A stretch of 64,000 nucleotides of DNA. Source: an uncultured bacterium (lineage in GTDB: Bacteria; Patescibacteriota; Saccharimonadia; Saccharimonadales; Saccharimonadaceae). Location of the stretch: assembly GCA_938030735.1 (NCBI GenBank), contig CALHIM010000010.1, positions 30,812-94,811 on the forward strand. Direction: 5' to 3'. Both the position numbers and the translations under genes were made by a program. Under the pieces are notes generated by a model. The model was given only the letters and a program-made list of their open reading frames with translations, ran no database searches and was not told the origin of the DNA. Below are positions 16,201 through 23,628 of the stretch, one piece after another (the first letter of the stretch is position 1; every line of letters begins with the position of its first letter).

Positions 16201-16562
16201 TCATCGGCGGCTTCGTTAAGATTTTTATCTGTAAAATATTCGCGATAGTTTTGAATAATTTCATTTGCGAAACCGTGATAAGTGAAAATTCCAACCTTAA
16301 AAGAATCCGTACCGATAAAACGTGAAAGTCGCTCGCGCATATTCGAAGCTCCAGCTTCAGTAAAGGTCATTGCAAGGATATTTTCTGGTGCTGTGTCGGT
16401 TTTTTGCAAAATATTAGCAATTCGTGTTGAGAGCAATTGAGTTTTCCCTGTCCCCGGCCCGGCAATCACCAAGACTGGTCCATCGATTGTATCGACCGCT
16501 TCTTTCTGCTCAGCGTTTAACATTTTATAATTTTTTTCGAAAATCTTTTGAAAGTCGTTCAT
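13224..16562 (-). CDS. UvrD/Rep-type helicase with C-terminal RecB-like nuclease
   Basis: 1112 residues. SF1A helicase motifs in order: Q motif LNAEQKEAV (15-23), Walker A AGPGTGKTQ (34-42), LLLDEYQDTN, VGDDDQAIMAFQGA, NYRSH, MTPFVAKGLEFEYTFL and RLMFVAMTRAKTQLYL. The C-terminal 270 residues form a PD-(D/E)xK nuclease: GNIVHEGL, GKIDLIRID, TVVDYKTGSIPF and the QLYFYK helix. This is the fused helicase-nuclease layout of AddA/RecB-like enzymes, suggesting double-strand-end processing or recombination rather than plain excision repair. An AddB/RecC partner is not visible here. TAAAAT lies six bases before the ATG. Confidence 0.9.
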   Translation of the reverse strand: MNDFQKIFEKNYKMLNAEQKEAVDTIDGPVLVIAGPGTGKTQLLSTRIANILQKTDTAPENILAMTFTEAGASNMRERLSRFIGTDSFKVGIFTYHGFANEIIQNYREYFTDKNLNEAADELVTKEIITKISNELPSSSKLKKISISNIASTIKEMKNAYISPDDLRKVAKANISEQEIFNESIKGLRVDGRTFAKVQPFYSAIRDNLENSISKDLNDTKFKSNLYFYFEKLNEAYLEAEETGKSKPLTDWKNTFLDLKDFEDNFQISDTYANKKLLEFADFYEKFNNEMKNRGLYDFNDMILEVIETLENNDDFRFTLQEKYQYLLLDEYQDTNDSQAKIIELLTNNPVMEGKPNVLAVGDDDQAIMAFQGASKSNMIDFYNRFGENTKVINLTKNYRSHGDILTASKNVANTISGRLTKNLPIKIEKDISAEGNFIDRKIQLERTNFESQIAEFSWVAEKISNLIQNGVAPKEIAVIAPKHKILQAFVPYLKNQNIPIYYEKRENILKNEIISQLIKISKLILAIRNKDEDKMANLFPEVLSFNFWQIPAVEIWKMSWAAKDDRDFWIEAILKSEVEQIRNLGEILVTLAEFSHEKTFEELFDYILGSREIREGLKSPIRDFISQKSDEEFYDTILNLTILRDKLREFSNEENNKLDILINYVELCEEFEIQILSTNPHNTSENAVQVMTPFVAKGLEFEYTFLISLNQDSWNSARKGSGGENITMPANLKFTNIEDEGEDTRKRLMFVAMTRAKTQLYLTNHNSDLTGKTKKTLSFLDEREEDGVLKSKILPEKWQEVSRIQRESLEADEIETNWHEFYTIKNEEMRELLKPRVKNYKLSPTDLNSYTSLQYKGPQTFFENKILCFPGAYGPALTLGNIVHEGLNYIQDEINSGNTPNIDNIKKYAIERFSKYPLSEKDKEEILERFNQIFENFFENNLGEFKPGNIAEKNFSGVGVTIGNAVLTGKIDLIRIDRENKKITVVDYKTGSIPFNTKANKFDTNSTKIHEYTQQLYFYKILIENAPEFSGYTVEKGILEFIEPDKRTEKTYNFEVFFKPEEEERLKTLIQAVWAKIKSFNFELDEEKYSKDIKGTRAFEADLITDFKDSNN

Positions 16563-16568
16563 TCTTCC

Positions 16569-16597
16569 ATTTTATCATAAAAAGCGAACCTTGTTTA
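16569..16597 (-). promoter_or_regulatory. Leaderless-type promoter of the helicase-nuclease gene
   Basis: TAAACA (16592-16597), 17-base spacer, TAAAAT (16569-16574), six bases to the ATG. It overlaps the terminator of the upstream orphan gene. Confidence 0.6.
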
Positions 16598-16608
16598 GAG
16601 TTCGCTTT
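16581..16608 (-). terminator. Terminator overlapping the end of gene 16846-16595
   Basis: AAAGCGAAC pairs with GTTCGCTTT on the minus strand, followed by T5. The stop codon lies in its loop region. Confidence 0.75.
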
Positions 16609-16846
16609 GCGATTTATGTGAATACTCTCCGTTTTCGTTTGGTGAATACTTAAGATTGAGCTTTTTCTCGAGTGATTCAATTCTATCTTGATAATTTTTT
16701 TCAATTTTTTGCTGTCCATCAAAATTTTTAAGATAATCACTATAAAAAATCCCAAGAATGATACTATTTACGACTAGCCCAATAAGAAGAATAATAGTTA
16801 AAATAATATGTAAAATTGATAAATCTCTTTTTTCGAAAAATTTCAT
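16595..16846 (-). CDS. Small membrane protein with cytoplasmic or external coiled coil
   Basis: 83 residues: a short basic start, one hydrophobic helix (about 10-35), then a charged segment compatible with a short coiled coil (about 43-66) and a polar tail. Start ATG after GAAAGGA. Promoter TTAAAC, 17 bases, TAAAAT upstream. The outline resembles FtsL/DivIC-type single-pass proteins, but the similarity is only of shape. Stand-alone cassette; function unknown. Confidence 0.65.
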   Translation of the reverse strand: MKFFEKRDLSILHIILTIILLIGLVVNSIILGIFYSDYLKNFDGQQKIEKNYQDRIESLEKKLNLKYSPNENGEYSHKSQSEL

Positions 16847-16914
16847 AAATTCCTTTCTCGTATTTTATACTAATTAAAGCATAAGTTTAATAAAAAAACA
16901 ATATTTAGAAAACG

Positions 16915-16935
16915 AAAAAGCCCGCGATGCGAGCT
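16915..16935 (-). terminator. Terminator of the DUF1653 gene
   Basis: Minus-strand AGCTCGC-ATC-GCGGGCT followed by TTTTTC, overlapping the stop codon. Confidence 0.75.
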
Positions 16936-17452
16936 AAAAATCTATCGGTTGAAATCTGCCGTCCATAAACATATCTTTTGGCCGCGACCAGATTTCACTA
17001 TTACCAATTTCGCAATAATTTACGAGTTCTTCATCCTGTTCTGTGTGGTGAGAAATACTTAAAATTTCGTATTCCCCGCCTTTATAATGCTTATACCTTT
17101 CACCAATTTCAATTTTTTTAAGAGGCTTAAAAGGGTTATGGCCCAAACAATCGTGAAGGATTTTTTTGATAATCTTACTGATTTCTAATTTCGAGCATTC
17201 TGTTATCTTAAAATTATTGTCATTAACTAAAAAGCTAAAAGAAACCGATGGGTTGTCAGGAGAAACTCCCTTTTCAGGAATTAACAATCCCGAATAATCA
17301 AGCTCTAAATTCTTAGCCTTAAAACTATCTCGCAGAGTATAAGAAAATAAACCTTCCCAATCAATCGCTCGAATTGACAAAATAATTTGCTTATGAACAA
17401 CAAGCGTCAAGTTAAGCGTTGTATCCTTTGCGGCTTCTTCTAAAGAAATCAT
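16934..17452 (-). CDS. Orphan protein with C-terminal DUF1653 domain
   Basis: 172 residues from ATG 17452, chosen because GGAGGTGG lies just upstream. The C-terminal 55 residues match DUF1653: the pattern YKHYKGGEYEILSISHHTEQ, then an EIGNSEIWSRP segment and MFMDGRFQPI, close to the family consensus (Y-x-H-Y-K-G, A/S-x-H-T-E, W-x-R-P, M-F). The N-terminal 110 residues are unknown and may be a separate beta-rich domain, so this is a fusion; DUF1653 proteins are usually only about 70 residues. Promoter TTGTTT, 17 bases, TATAAT. Confidence 0.75.
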   Translation of the reverse strand: MISLEEAAKDTTLNLTLVVHKQIILSIRAIDWEGLFSYTLRDSFKAKNLELDYSGLLIPEKGVSPDNPSVSFSFLVNDNNFKITECSKLEISKIIKKILHDCLGHNPFKPLKKIEIGERYKHYKGGEYEILSISHHTEQDEELVNYCEIGNSEIWSRPKDMFMDGRFQPIDF

Positions 17453-17483
17453 AAAACCACCTCCAAATGTACTAATTATAACT

Positions 17484-17512
17484 ATTATAAAATAAAGCAT
17501 AAGCAAAAACAA
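17484..17512 (-). promoter_or_regulatory. Promoter of the DUF1653 gene
   Basis: TTGTTT (17507-17512), 17-base spacer, TATAAT (17484-17489). The -35 box is shared with the 3' arm of the tig terminator. Confidence 0.6.
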
Positions 17513-17530
17513 GCCCTTTCGAGCCTGTTT
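17507..17530 (-). terminator. Terminator of tig
   Basis: In the minus-strand RNA AAACAGGCU pairs with GGCUUGUUU (two wobble pairs), followed by a U tract. Confidence 0.6.
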
Positions 17531-17547
17531 TTATAAAATTTTTAAAA

Positions 17548-18828
17548 CTATGAATTAAATTTTACCAATAAATCAATTGTTTTTTCGGTTAAAATTTGGT
17601 TTGCCAAGTTTCGGCGAACATCATCAGATGAAAGCTGTTTTTGAACCTCTTTGCTGTTTCCGTATTGCTCTTTAAGCTGTGCAATTCGGGCGTCAAGCTC
17701 TTTAGTGTCTGACTTAACTTTTTCAACTTTGGAAAGCTCTGCTAAAGCCAATCCAGATTTTACGCGCATTTCAGCTGCTTCTTTAACGTCTTTTTCGAGC
17801 CATTCTTCACGAGTTTTGCCCATTCGTTCAAGATAGTCTTCAAGTGAAAGCCCAGAATACATCAAATTTTGTTGCATATCCATTTCGATGCTGCGCTTTT
17901 GATCTTCAAGCAAAATTTCTGGTACGGGAACTTTCGAAACTTCTGCCAATTTTTTAACAAGTTCGTCTTTAAATTTTTCGTCTGCTTCGGCTTGTTTTTG
18001 AGTTTTCAGATCCTCTTCAATCTGTTTTTCGAATTCTTCTTTAGTTTTGAAATCACCTAATTTTGAAAGAAATTCTTCGTTGATTTCTGGCTCAACATTT
18101 TCTCGAACTTCGTGAATTTTTACTTCAAAAATAACTTTTACGCCAGCCAAGTCTTTTGCGTGGTAATCTTTTGGAAACTCCAAATTAAGTGAAAGTTCAT
18201 CACCAGCTTTTTTACCGACCAAACCTTCTTCGAACCCAGGAATGAAAGATTTTGAGCCAAGTTCAAGAGGAAATTTTTCAGCTTTTCCACCATCAAAAGC
18301 AACACCATCTTTTTTGCCTAAAAAGTCAATGATGACTTCATCGCCATTTTTTGCTTCACGCTCAACTTTTTTCTTTTCGGCAAAATTCTTTAAAATTCGA
18401 TCAATTGTTTCTTTAACTTCTTTTTTCGAAACTTTTACAGCTTCTTTTTTTACTCCTAATTTTTTGTAGTCACCAAGTTCAACTTTTGGCATAATTTCGG
18501 TAGTTGCGGTAAATTCTAGCTCAGTTCCAGGAATAAATTTTTTAACATCAACTTCTGGCCGATTAATTGCTTGAACTTTTTCTTTTAGAAATGCTTCAGC
18601 AACAGATTTAGAAAGTGCGTTTTCAAGCGTTTCTTGATTAAGTAAATTTGGATCAACTTGCGCAGCAACCATTTCGAGGGGCGCTTTTCCTTTTCGAAAG
18701 CCTTCAATTTTAACTTCTTTAGCGAGCTTTGTTAGCGCAACTTGCTCGGCGGCTTTCAATTCCTCAGCTCCAAGAGAAATTGTAAGCTCAACTTTTACAT
18801 CTGAAATATTCTTTAACTTTGTCTTCAT
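17548..18828 (-). CDS. tig: Trigger factor
   Basis: 426 residues from ATG 18828. The ribosome-binding N-terminal domain contains the GFRKGKAP signature; the FKBP-like PPIase domain spans NGDEVIIDFLGKKDGVAFDG to about residue 245; and the C-terminal arms are helical and Lys/Glu-rich. It is a ribosome-associated chaperone for nascent chains. A longer reading by seven codons is possible but would start within the promoter. Monocistronic, with its own promoter and terminator. Confidence 0.95.
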   Translation of the reverse strand: MKTKLKNISDVKVELTISLGAEELKAAEQVALTKLAKEVKIEGFRKGKAPLEMVAAQVDPNLLNQETLENALSKSVAEAFLKEKVQAINRPEVDVKKFIPGTELEFTATTEIMPKVELGDYKKLGVKKEAVKVSKKEVKETIDRILKNFAEKKKVEREAKNGDEVIIDFLGKKDGVAFDGGKAEKFPLELGSKSFIPGFEEGLVGKKAGDELSLNLEFPKDYHAKDLAGVKVIFEVKIHEVRENVEPEINEEFLSKLGDFKTKEEFEKQIEEDLKTQKQAEADEKFKDELVKKLAEVSKVPVPEILLEDQKRSIEMDMQQNLMYSGLSLEDYLERMGKTREEWLEKDVKEAAEMRVKSGLALAELSKVEKVKSDTKELDARIAQLKEQYGNSKEVQKQLSSDDVRRNLANQILTEKTIDLLVKFNS

Positions 18829-18837
18829 ATCTATATA

Positions 18838-18866
18838 ATTATAACACACCCTATTTTTTTATGCAA
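18838..18866 (-). promoter_or_regulatory. Promoter of tig
   Basis: TTGCAT (18861-18866), 17-base spacer, TATAAT (18838-18843), nine bases to the ATG; almost leaderless. Confidence 0.75.
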
Positions 18867-18966
18867 AAAAGAGTGTTAATGAGCGCTCAATAGTTTATTA
18901 ATATGCAGTCCTCATTTATGAAAAATAAAAAGATATAAAAATAAACTGCTGTTGTCTAATGAATAA

Positions 18967-19542
18967 TTATTTTGCCAAATAATTTCGCCGCACGAATTCG
19001 TACATTAAAATGCCACTAGCCACTCCAACATTAACGCTTCTCGTTGAGCCGAATTGTTCAATTGCAATCATTTCTTCGCAGGCCTCGATCATTTCTTCTG
19101 AAAGACCATCGCTCTCGTTTCCGAAAACCAAAATAGAACCTTTCGAAAGTTGTGCATTGTTTAGATTCTTTGCGCCTTTCTGGTTGTCAATTGCGATAAG
19201 TTTAAATTTATTATCTTTCGCCCAATCTATAAAATCTTGCACGGTTTTATGATGAAAAACATTCATATAAGCCTCGGTCTTCATCGCACCTCGCCGATTC
19301 CAATGTTTTTTGCCAATAATATGAATTCCTGCAGCGTTAAAAGCATTGGCGTTTCGAGCGATTGTGCCAATATTAAAATCATGCTGAAAGTTCTCGACGG
19401 CAATATGAAAATTGTGCCGTGAAGTCTCAAGATCTTTTTTAATTTCTTCAACTGATAAACCCTTGTATTTATCAATCACATTCCGGGTATCGTTTTGAAC
19501 AGTTAAACCTTCGCCAGTTTCGAAATTTGGTTTATTTTCCAT
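18967..19542 (-). CDS. SpoU/TrmH family RNA 2'-O-methyltransferase
   Basis: 191 residues. SPOUT motifs: motif 1 NIGTIARNANAFNA, motif 2 LVFGNESDGLS, and motif 3 EQFGSTRSVNVGVASGILMYE, which forms the knotted SAM site. It probably methylates a ribose in tRNA or rRNA; the exact target cannot be read from the sequence. It overlaps the upstream FAD oxidase gene by 11 bases, so the two are co-transcribed. I see no convincing terminator downstream. Confidence 0.88.
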   Translation of the reverse strand: MENKPNFETGEGLTVQNDTRNVIDKYKGLSVEEIKKDLETSRHNFHIAVENFQHDFNIGTIARNANAFNAAGIHIIGKKHWNRRGAMKTEAYMNVFHHKTVQDFIDWAKDNKFKLIAIDNQKGAKNLNNAQLSKGSILVFGNESDGLSEEMIEACEEMIAIEQFGSTRSVNVGVASGILMYEFVRRNYLAK

Positions 19543-21130
19543 TTCGAACCGATTTCACTAATTCTTTAGTGTTTGGGCGACCTTTTACGCCAGGATTTAA
19601 AATATGCATTGGGTCGAAAATGTCTTTAATTTGCGAATATAATTCTTCAATTTCTTCACTAATATTTCTTGCAACAAAATGACCATAAATTCGCCCTTCA
19701 CCCGCACCATACGCAAATTCACCATCAACTTTTGCAAGTAAAGCACCAAGGTCGGCAATAAATTTTAGTGATTTTTGACGGTCGCTAATTTTCGAAAAGT
19801 CGAATTCAGCTAGAATTTCAAAAGTAGAGGTTAGCGCTGAACCTTGAATTGGTGCGGGAATGCTGTGTTGTAAGGCGAGTTTTTGAAGTCCTAAATAGAA
19901 AGCTTCGAAACGCTCCATTGGTACATAAACACCTTGAATTGGGTAGATTTCTTGCTTGATTACACCGCTCCTCGCTCGCAAAATTTCACGAACGTCACGA
20001 ATTGCTTCAAGTTCAGCTTTCGAACGTTCATCGTCTTCTGGAATCCAAACAGTTGCGCCTTCAAATTTCTTGGCAATTTTTTCAATTTTATGTATTTTTG
20101 ATGTAATTTTCTTCGCACTTTTATCTGAAATTCCAACAACTAAAACTAATTTCGTGGCTATTTTTTGTGAATTCCTATCAAGGTAAAATTGATATTTTTT
20201 ACCAGAAGCAACAGCAGCTTCAAACATTTTGCCATCAAATAATTCAACAATATCTGGTGCGAATTTGGCAATTTCATCGTTAAAATCACGTGCGTCGTCG
20301 CGATTCGAAAAACTTACAACCATAAAATTGGTCTCGTTAATTATGTAATTTGTTTGAATTTTTGCCTCGGTGATAATTCCCAGAGTTCCGAGCGAACCAA
20401 AAAATAACGGAATTAAATTAAACGTTCCATCTTCACTTTTTACATTTGCAATTCCAGAATAGCCGAAGCTAGAATCGCTGTCGATTTGCTGAATTAAACT
20501 GTAATTATCTTCAATCAAAGTGTCAATTTTGCGATAAATCTCTCCTTCGAAATTAGAAAGTGCGATTTTTTCGCTTAATTCCTTGCGGGAAATTTTTCCA
20601 ATGTTAATAATATCGCCATTACTTAAGATAACTTCTGCTTCGCTAACGGAATTTACTAAGTCGCCATAATTAAACTTTTCGCTCGGTAAATTCATTGCAA
20701 TCGCCCCACCAACTGTGAGCCTTTCGCCAGCTGGACTTTGCGGAATTTCCATAGCTTGTGATGCGATTGCGAGATTCAATTTTTGAAAATTTGCCCCGGC
20801 TTGAACCTGAACAGTTTTAGCTCGTAAATCAAGCTCTTTAACTTTATCAAGATGTCGTGAAATATCTAATATAATTCCTTTTCCAATTGAAGAACCGTCG
20901 GTACTTCCGCCATAACCTCTCGCCGTAACGCCGAAAATATGACCTTTTTCAGCTAACTGCCAAGAAAACCGCATAATTTTTTGAATATCTTCACTAAAAC
21001 GCGGGTAAACTACTAATTCTGGTTGAATTTTAAGAAAACTTCGGTCGGTTGAAAACTGCTTCAATCGAGTTTCGCGCGCCGAAACTTCACCAATAATGTG
21101 TCCATTTAGATATTTCGCAATTTTACTCAT
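19532..21130 (-). CDS. FAD-binding oxidase of the GlcD/D-lactate dehydrogenase type
   Basis: 532 residues from ATG 21130, seven bases after TAAAAT. N-terminal FAD_binding_4 domain (about 35-215) with GVTARGYGGSTDGSSIGKG and the SPAGERLTVGGAIAMNL loop. The C-terminal FAD-oxidase domain ends in the family hallmark HILNPGVKGR. Enzymes of this class oxidise 2-hydroxy acids or similar substrates; the substrate here is unknown. No Fe-S or membrane segment is visible. It is divergently transcribed from the phospholipase C-like gene through a very compact promoter region. Confidence 0.85.
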   Translation of the reverse strand: MSKIAKYLNGHIIGEVSARETRLKQFSTDRSFLKIQPELVVYPRFSEDIQKIMRFSWQLAEKGHIFGVTARGYGGSTDGSSIGKGIILDISRHLDKVKELDLRAKTVQVQAGANFQKLNLAIASQAMEIPQSPAGERLTVGGAIAMNLPSEKFNYGDLVNSVSEAEVILSNGDIINIGKISRKELSEKIALSNFEGEIYRKIDTLIEDNYSLIQQIDSDSSFGYSGIANVKSEDGTFNLIPLFFGSLGTLGIITEAKIQTNYIINETNFMVVSFSNRDDARDFNDEIAKFAPDIVELFDGKMFEAAVASGKKYQFYLDRNSQKIATKLVLVVGISDKSAKKITSKIHKIEKIAKKFEGATVWIPEDDERSKAELEAIRDVREILRARSGVIKQEIYPIQGVYVPMERFEAFYLGLQKLALQHSIPAPIQGSALTSTFEILAEFDFSKISDRQKSLKFIADLGALLAKVDGEFAYGAGEGRIYGHFVARNISEEIEELYSQIKDIFDPMHILNPGVKGRPNTKELVKSVRNGK

Positions 21131-21137
21131 TTGTTCC

Positions 21138-21166
21138 ATTTTAGCACAAGCACAATTAAATTTCAA
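21138..21166 (-). promoter_or_regulatory. Leaderless-type promoter of the FAD oxidase gene
   Basis: TTGAAA (21161-21166), 17-base spacer, TAAAAT (21138-21143), seven bases to the ATG. Confidence 0.85.
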
Positions 21167-21169
21167 CTT

Positions 21170-21198
21170 TTGATTTTTATTACGAAGAATGGTAAAAT
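21170..21198 (+). promoter_or_regulatory. Leaderless-type promoter of the phospholipase C-like gene
   Basis: TTGATT (21170-21175), 17-base spacer, TAAAAT (21193-21198), seven bases to the ATG. Its -35 box is only three bases from the -35 of the divergent promoter. Confidence 0.85.
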
Positions 21199-21205
21199 AG
21201 TTTAT

Positions 21206-22072
21206 ATGTATTCAAGAGCAACTCCTTTTCAAAAAGCAGACAAAATTGCTGGAACGCATCAAAAAATTGATCGTGCGGCTCGTTTAATTTTGCGAGAAAT
21301 TATTTCGAAAAATCCAAAATTTTCAAAAATTCACTTCCCTAAAATTGATGAAATTTTAGTTTTTGAGGGGAATGGTGGTCCTGATGGAATCAAAACAAAA
21401 TCACCAGGAAAAGATGAACCTTGGCATTTTGTTGAGCCTTATGGCGATTTAGCACCAATTCGAAGCTACGTTGAAAATCATCTTTTTAATATTTCGAAAG
21501 CTTTGAACGAAGAAAATTTTGTACGAGCAAGTTTTGAAGCTGGTTGGATGGCGCATGCAATAACCGATGCTTTAACTCCAGCTCATCAGTTCCCGATGAC
21601 TGATAAAATTATTGAAATTTCTGGAAAAAAACCTGAAGAACGTGATAAATTGATTAAAAAGATGTTTCTTTCTGGAGAAAATTGGCGCGAGCGGATTTTG
21701 AAGAACTGGGAATATATTGGGCCAAAAGGTGTAATGAGTTCGCATATGCTTTATGAAATGGGTGTTGCTACAATGATAACTTCAGTTGCTGCAAAGAAAA
21801 TCATAAAGAGCCCAACAGATGAAGAAATTTTGAGGGTTTTAAAGGGCGAATTTATGCAAATTTTTGAAGAAAAAATTAAGTGGGTCGCCGACCAAAAATA
21901 TTACGAAAGGTATTTAGAGAAAGGCTGGACGACTGCTTTAGCGCGAGAGACTAAACATGATCTCTTGCCCGAAATCTCAAAAATTGTGGCACTCGGATGG
22001 TTTGAAGGTATTCGTCGAGCTCTTGAAGAAGATTTCGAAAATGCAAAAAATAAATCTGAGGATAAAAAATGA
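21206..22072 (+). CDS. Zinc-dependent phospholipase C / P1-nuclease-fold protein
   Basis: 288 residues from ATG 21206. All-helical protein carrying the metal pattern H-x3-D-x3-P-x-H in WMAHAITDALTPAHQF, as in bacterial zinc phospholipase C (for example HYLGD...QPMH), plus an early GTHQKIDRAARLI helix matching the first His ligand region of that fold. There is no N-terminal signal peptide, so it is probably cytoplasmic or non-classically exported, unlike known phospholipases C. Substrate unknown. It overlaps rsmD by four bases (ATGA) and uses UGA as stop. Confidence 0.6.
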   Translation: MYSRATPFQKADKIAGTHQKIDRAARLILREIISKNPKFSKIHFPKIDEILVFEGNGGPDGIKTKSPGKDEPWHFVEPYGDLAPIRSYVENHLFNISKALNEENFVRASFEAGWMAHAITDALTPAHQFPMTDKIIEISGKKPEERDKLIKKMFLSGENWRERILKNWEYIGPKGVMSSHMLYEMGVATMITSVAAKKIIKSPTDEEILRVLKGEFMQIFEEKIKWVADQKYYERYLEKGWTTALARETKHDLLPEISKIVALGWFEGIRRALEEDFENAKNKSEDKK

Positions 22073-22647
22073 ATATTCGGTTGATTTCAGGAATTTTTAA
22101 AAATCATAAAATTACAGCTCCGAATTCTCGCCAAACTCACCCAATGAGCGAACGAGCAAGAAATGCAATTTTTAATACAATTCAGGCGGAAATTCCAAAT
22201 GCTGAAGTTCTTGACGCCTTTGCTGGAACTGGATCTTTGGGTCTTGAAGCGATTTCTCGTGGTGCTAAAAAAGTAGTTTTCATTGAAAAAAACAGATTAG
22301 CGCAAAAAATATTAGCCGAAAACTTAAAAATTATTGAGAAGAATGAAAATGCTGGAGCAGCTAAAATAATTCGAAGTAGTGTTTCGGGCTGGATTGGGTC
22401 AAGTCAATCTCAATTCGAAATTGGTGAAATTTTAGAAATTCCAACTTTTGATATAATTTTTGCCGATCCGCCATACTACGACCCACAATTTCCATCTATC
22501 GAAAGGCTTTCGAAAAGGTTAAGATCTGGTGGAATATTAGTTCTATCGCAACCCAAAGAGATTGAAAATTTTAAAGCAGAAAATTTAATTTTGATTAGTG
22601 AAAAGCTATATTCTGGTGCAAAAATCTTATTTTTTCGTGCAAAATAA
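22069..22647 (+). CDS. rsmD: 16S rRNA (guanine(966)-N2)-methyltransferase RsmD
   Basis: 192 residues. Family features: opening GIFKNHKITAP, HPMSERARNAIFNTI, SAM motif DAFAGTGSLGLEAISRGA followed by VVFIEKN, and the catalytic DPPY in FADPPYYDP. It methylates G966 of 16S rRNA. Translationally coupled to the phospholipase C-like gene. Confidence 0.92.
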   Translation: MNIRLISGIFKNHKITAPNSRQTHPMSERARNAIFNTIQAEIPNAEVLDAFAGTGSLGLEAISRGAKKVVFIEKNRLAQKILAENLKIIEKNENAGAAKIIRSSVSGWIGSSQSQFEIGEILEIPTFDIIFADPPYYDPQFPSIERLSKRLRSGGILVLSQPKEIENFKAENLILISEKLYSGAKILFFRAK

Positions 22648-22648
22648 T

Positions 22649-22677
22649 AAAATAACCCTCAGGAGAAGGGTTATTTT
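22649..22677. terminator. Bidirectional terminator between rsmD and gene 23628-22690
   Basis: AAAATAACCCT pairs with AGGGTTATTTT around a 7-base loop, with A/T tracts on both sides. Confidence 0.8.
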
Positions 22678-22689
22678 ATTATGGTTAAA

Positions 22690-23628
22690 TTATAATCTTT
22701 CAAAAGAGTTAGTGAAATCTATGAAATTATTATCAAGAATATCTCCGCCATTATTTGAAACCATCGCAATAAAGAATGCTCGAGTCTTCCCAGACTTATC
22801 TTTTTTAGTAGGTAGGGCTAATATTTTTATAAATTGACTGTTGTGTGAGATATTTCCTTCAACTGCCCGAGCTCCTTTAAAATTGATTACTTTGAAATCT
22901 TCTTCTGAAACATAACTTGAAAAATTACCGCCGACACCATTGATCGCAGAGTGTATTAATTCCTCCTTGCTAAGTTTTTGAGTATCTTCATAATTTTCAT
23001 CTGTGTCTGTATAACCAATGATGTAGGCATTTATTGCATTATTTGTGGAGTCTGAGGATGCACAAACATAGCCAACTGAATTATCGCCAGTATTTTGTTT
23101 TGTAAAATTATCACATCCTTTTGCTTTGATTGCAAAAATGCCTTCCTCAGGTATGAACTTACCTGCATTTTTAGCTTTTCTAGTTCGCTCTTTAATTTTA
23201 TCCTTATTAAACAGTTCGTCATCTTCTGCTAATCCTGTTGTCTTATGCTGTGTAGTCTCATTGGCTACATTTTTTATTGTATTCAATGCATTTATAGTTG
23301 TTAAACTGTAAATTGTAGCGGATAAGACGGTAAAAATTATATACGATAACCAGCAAAAAAGGTTTGCTTTTTTATTTGCGATAGGGTCATTTTTAATAGC
23401 TGGTTTAACTATTACAAAGAATAAAATTAATCCCAGTATATTTAAGCCGAGTGGTAACGCCATTGAAGCTCGTTTAACATCACCAATTTTTAAAGTTTGT
23501 TCTTTAACTTTTTTATTGAAAAGAATAATTTCAACAATAGCCCAGACAAAAAATGCGATCTGTGCAATTCCTAAAATCATTAGGAAGACTCCCATTAGAA
23601 GCATTCCACCAATCATGTTATTTACCAT
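22690..23628 (-). CDS. Membrane protein with soluble C-terminal domain
   Basis: 312 residues. Three hydrophobic helices (about 8-37, 55-77, 90-113), then a soluble domain of about 180 residues with one Cys pair (GCDNF, YVCAS) and a FIKI...KTRAFFIAMVSNN ending that loosely recalls PsbP/DUF-type lipid- or ligand-binding domains. The even charge and the Cys pair suggest that the domain faces outside. GGAGG in the end of the TMEM175 gene is its ribosome site; the two genes overlap by 11 bases. Family not recognised. Confidence 0.6.
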   Translation of the reverse strand: MVNNMIGGMLLMGVFLMILGIAQIAFFVWAIVEIILFNKKVKEQTLKIGDVKRASMALPLGLNILGLILFFVIVKPAIKNDPIANKKANLFCWLSYIIFTVLSATIYSLTTINALNTIKNVANETTQHKTTGLAEDDELFNKDKIKERTRKAKNAGKFIPEEGIFAIKAKGCDNFTKQNTGDNSVGYVCASSDSTNNAINAYIIGYTDTDENYEDTQKLSKEELIHSAINGVGGNFSSYVSEEDFKVINFKGARAVEGNISHNSQFIKILALPTKKDKSGKTRAFFIAMVSNNGGDILDNNFIDFTNSFERL

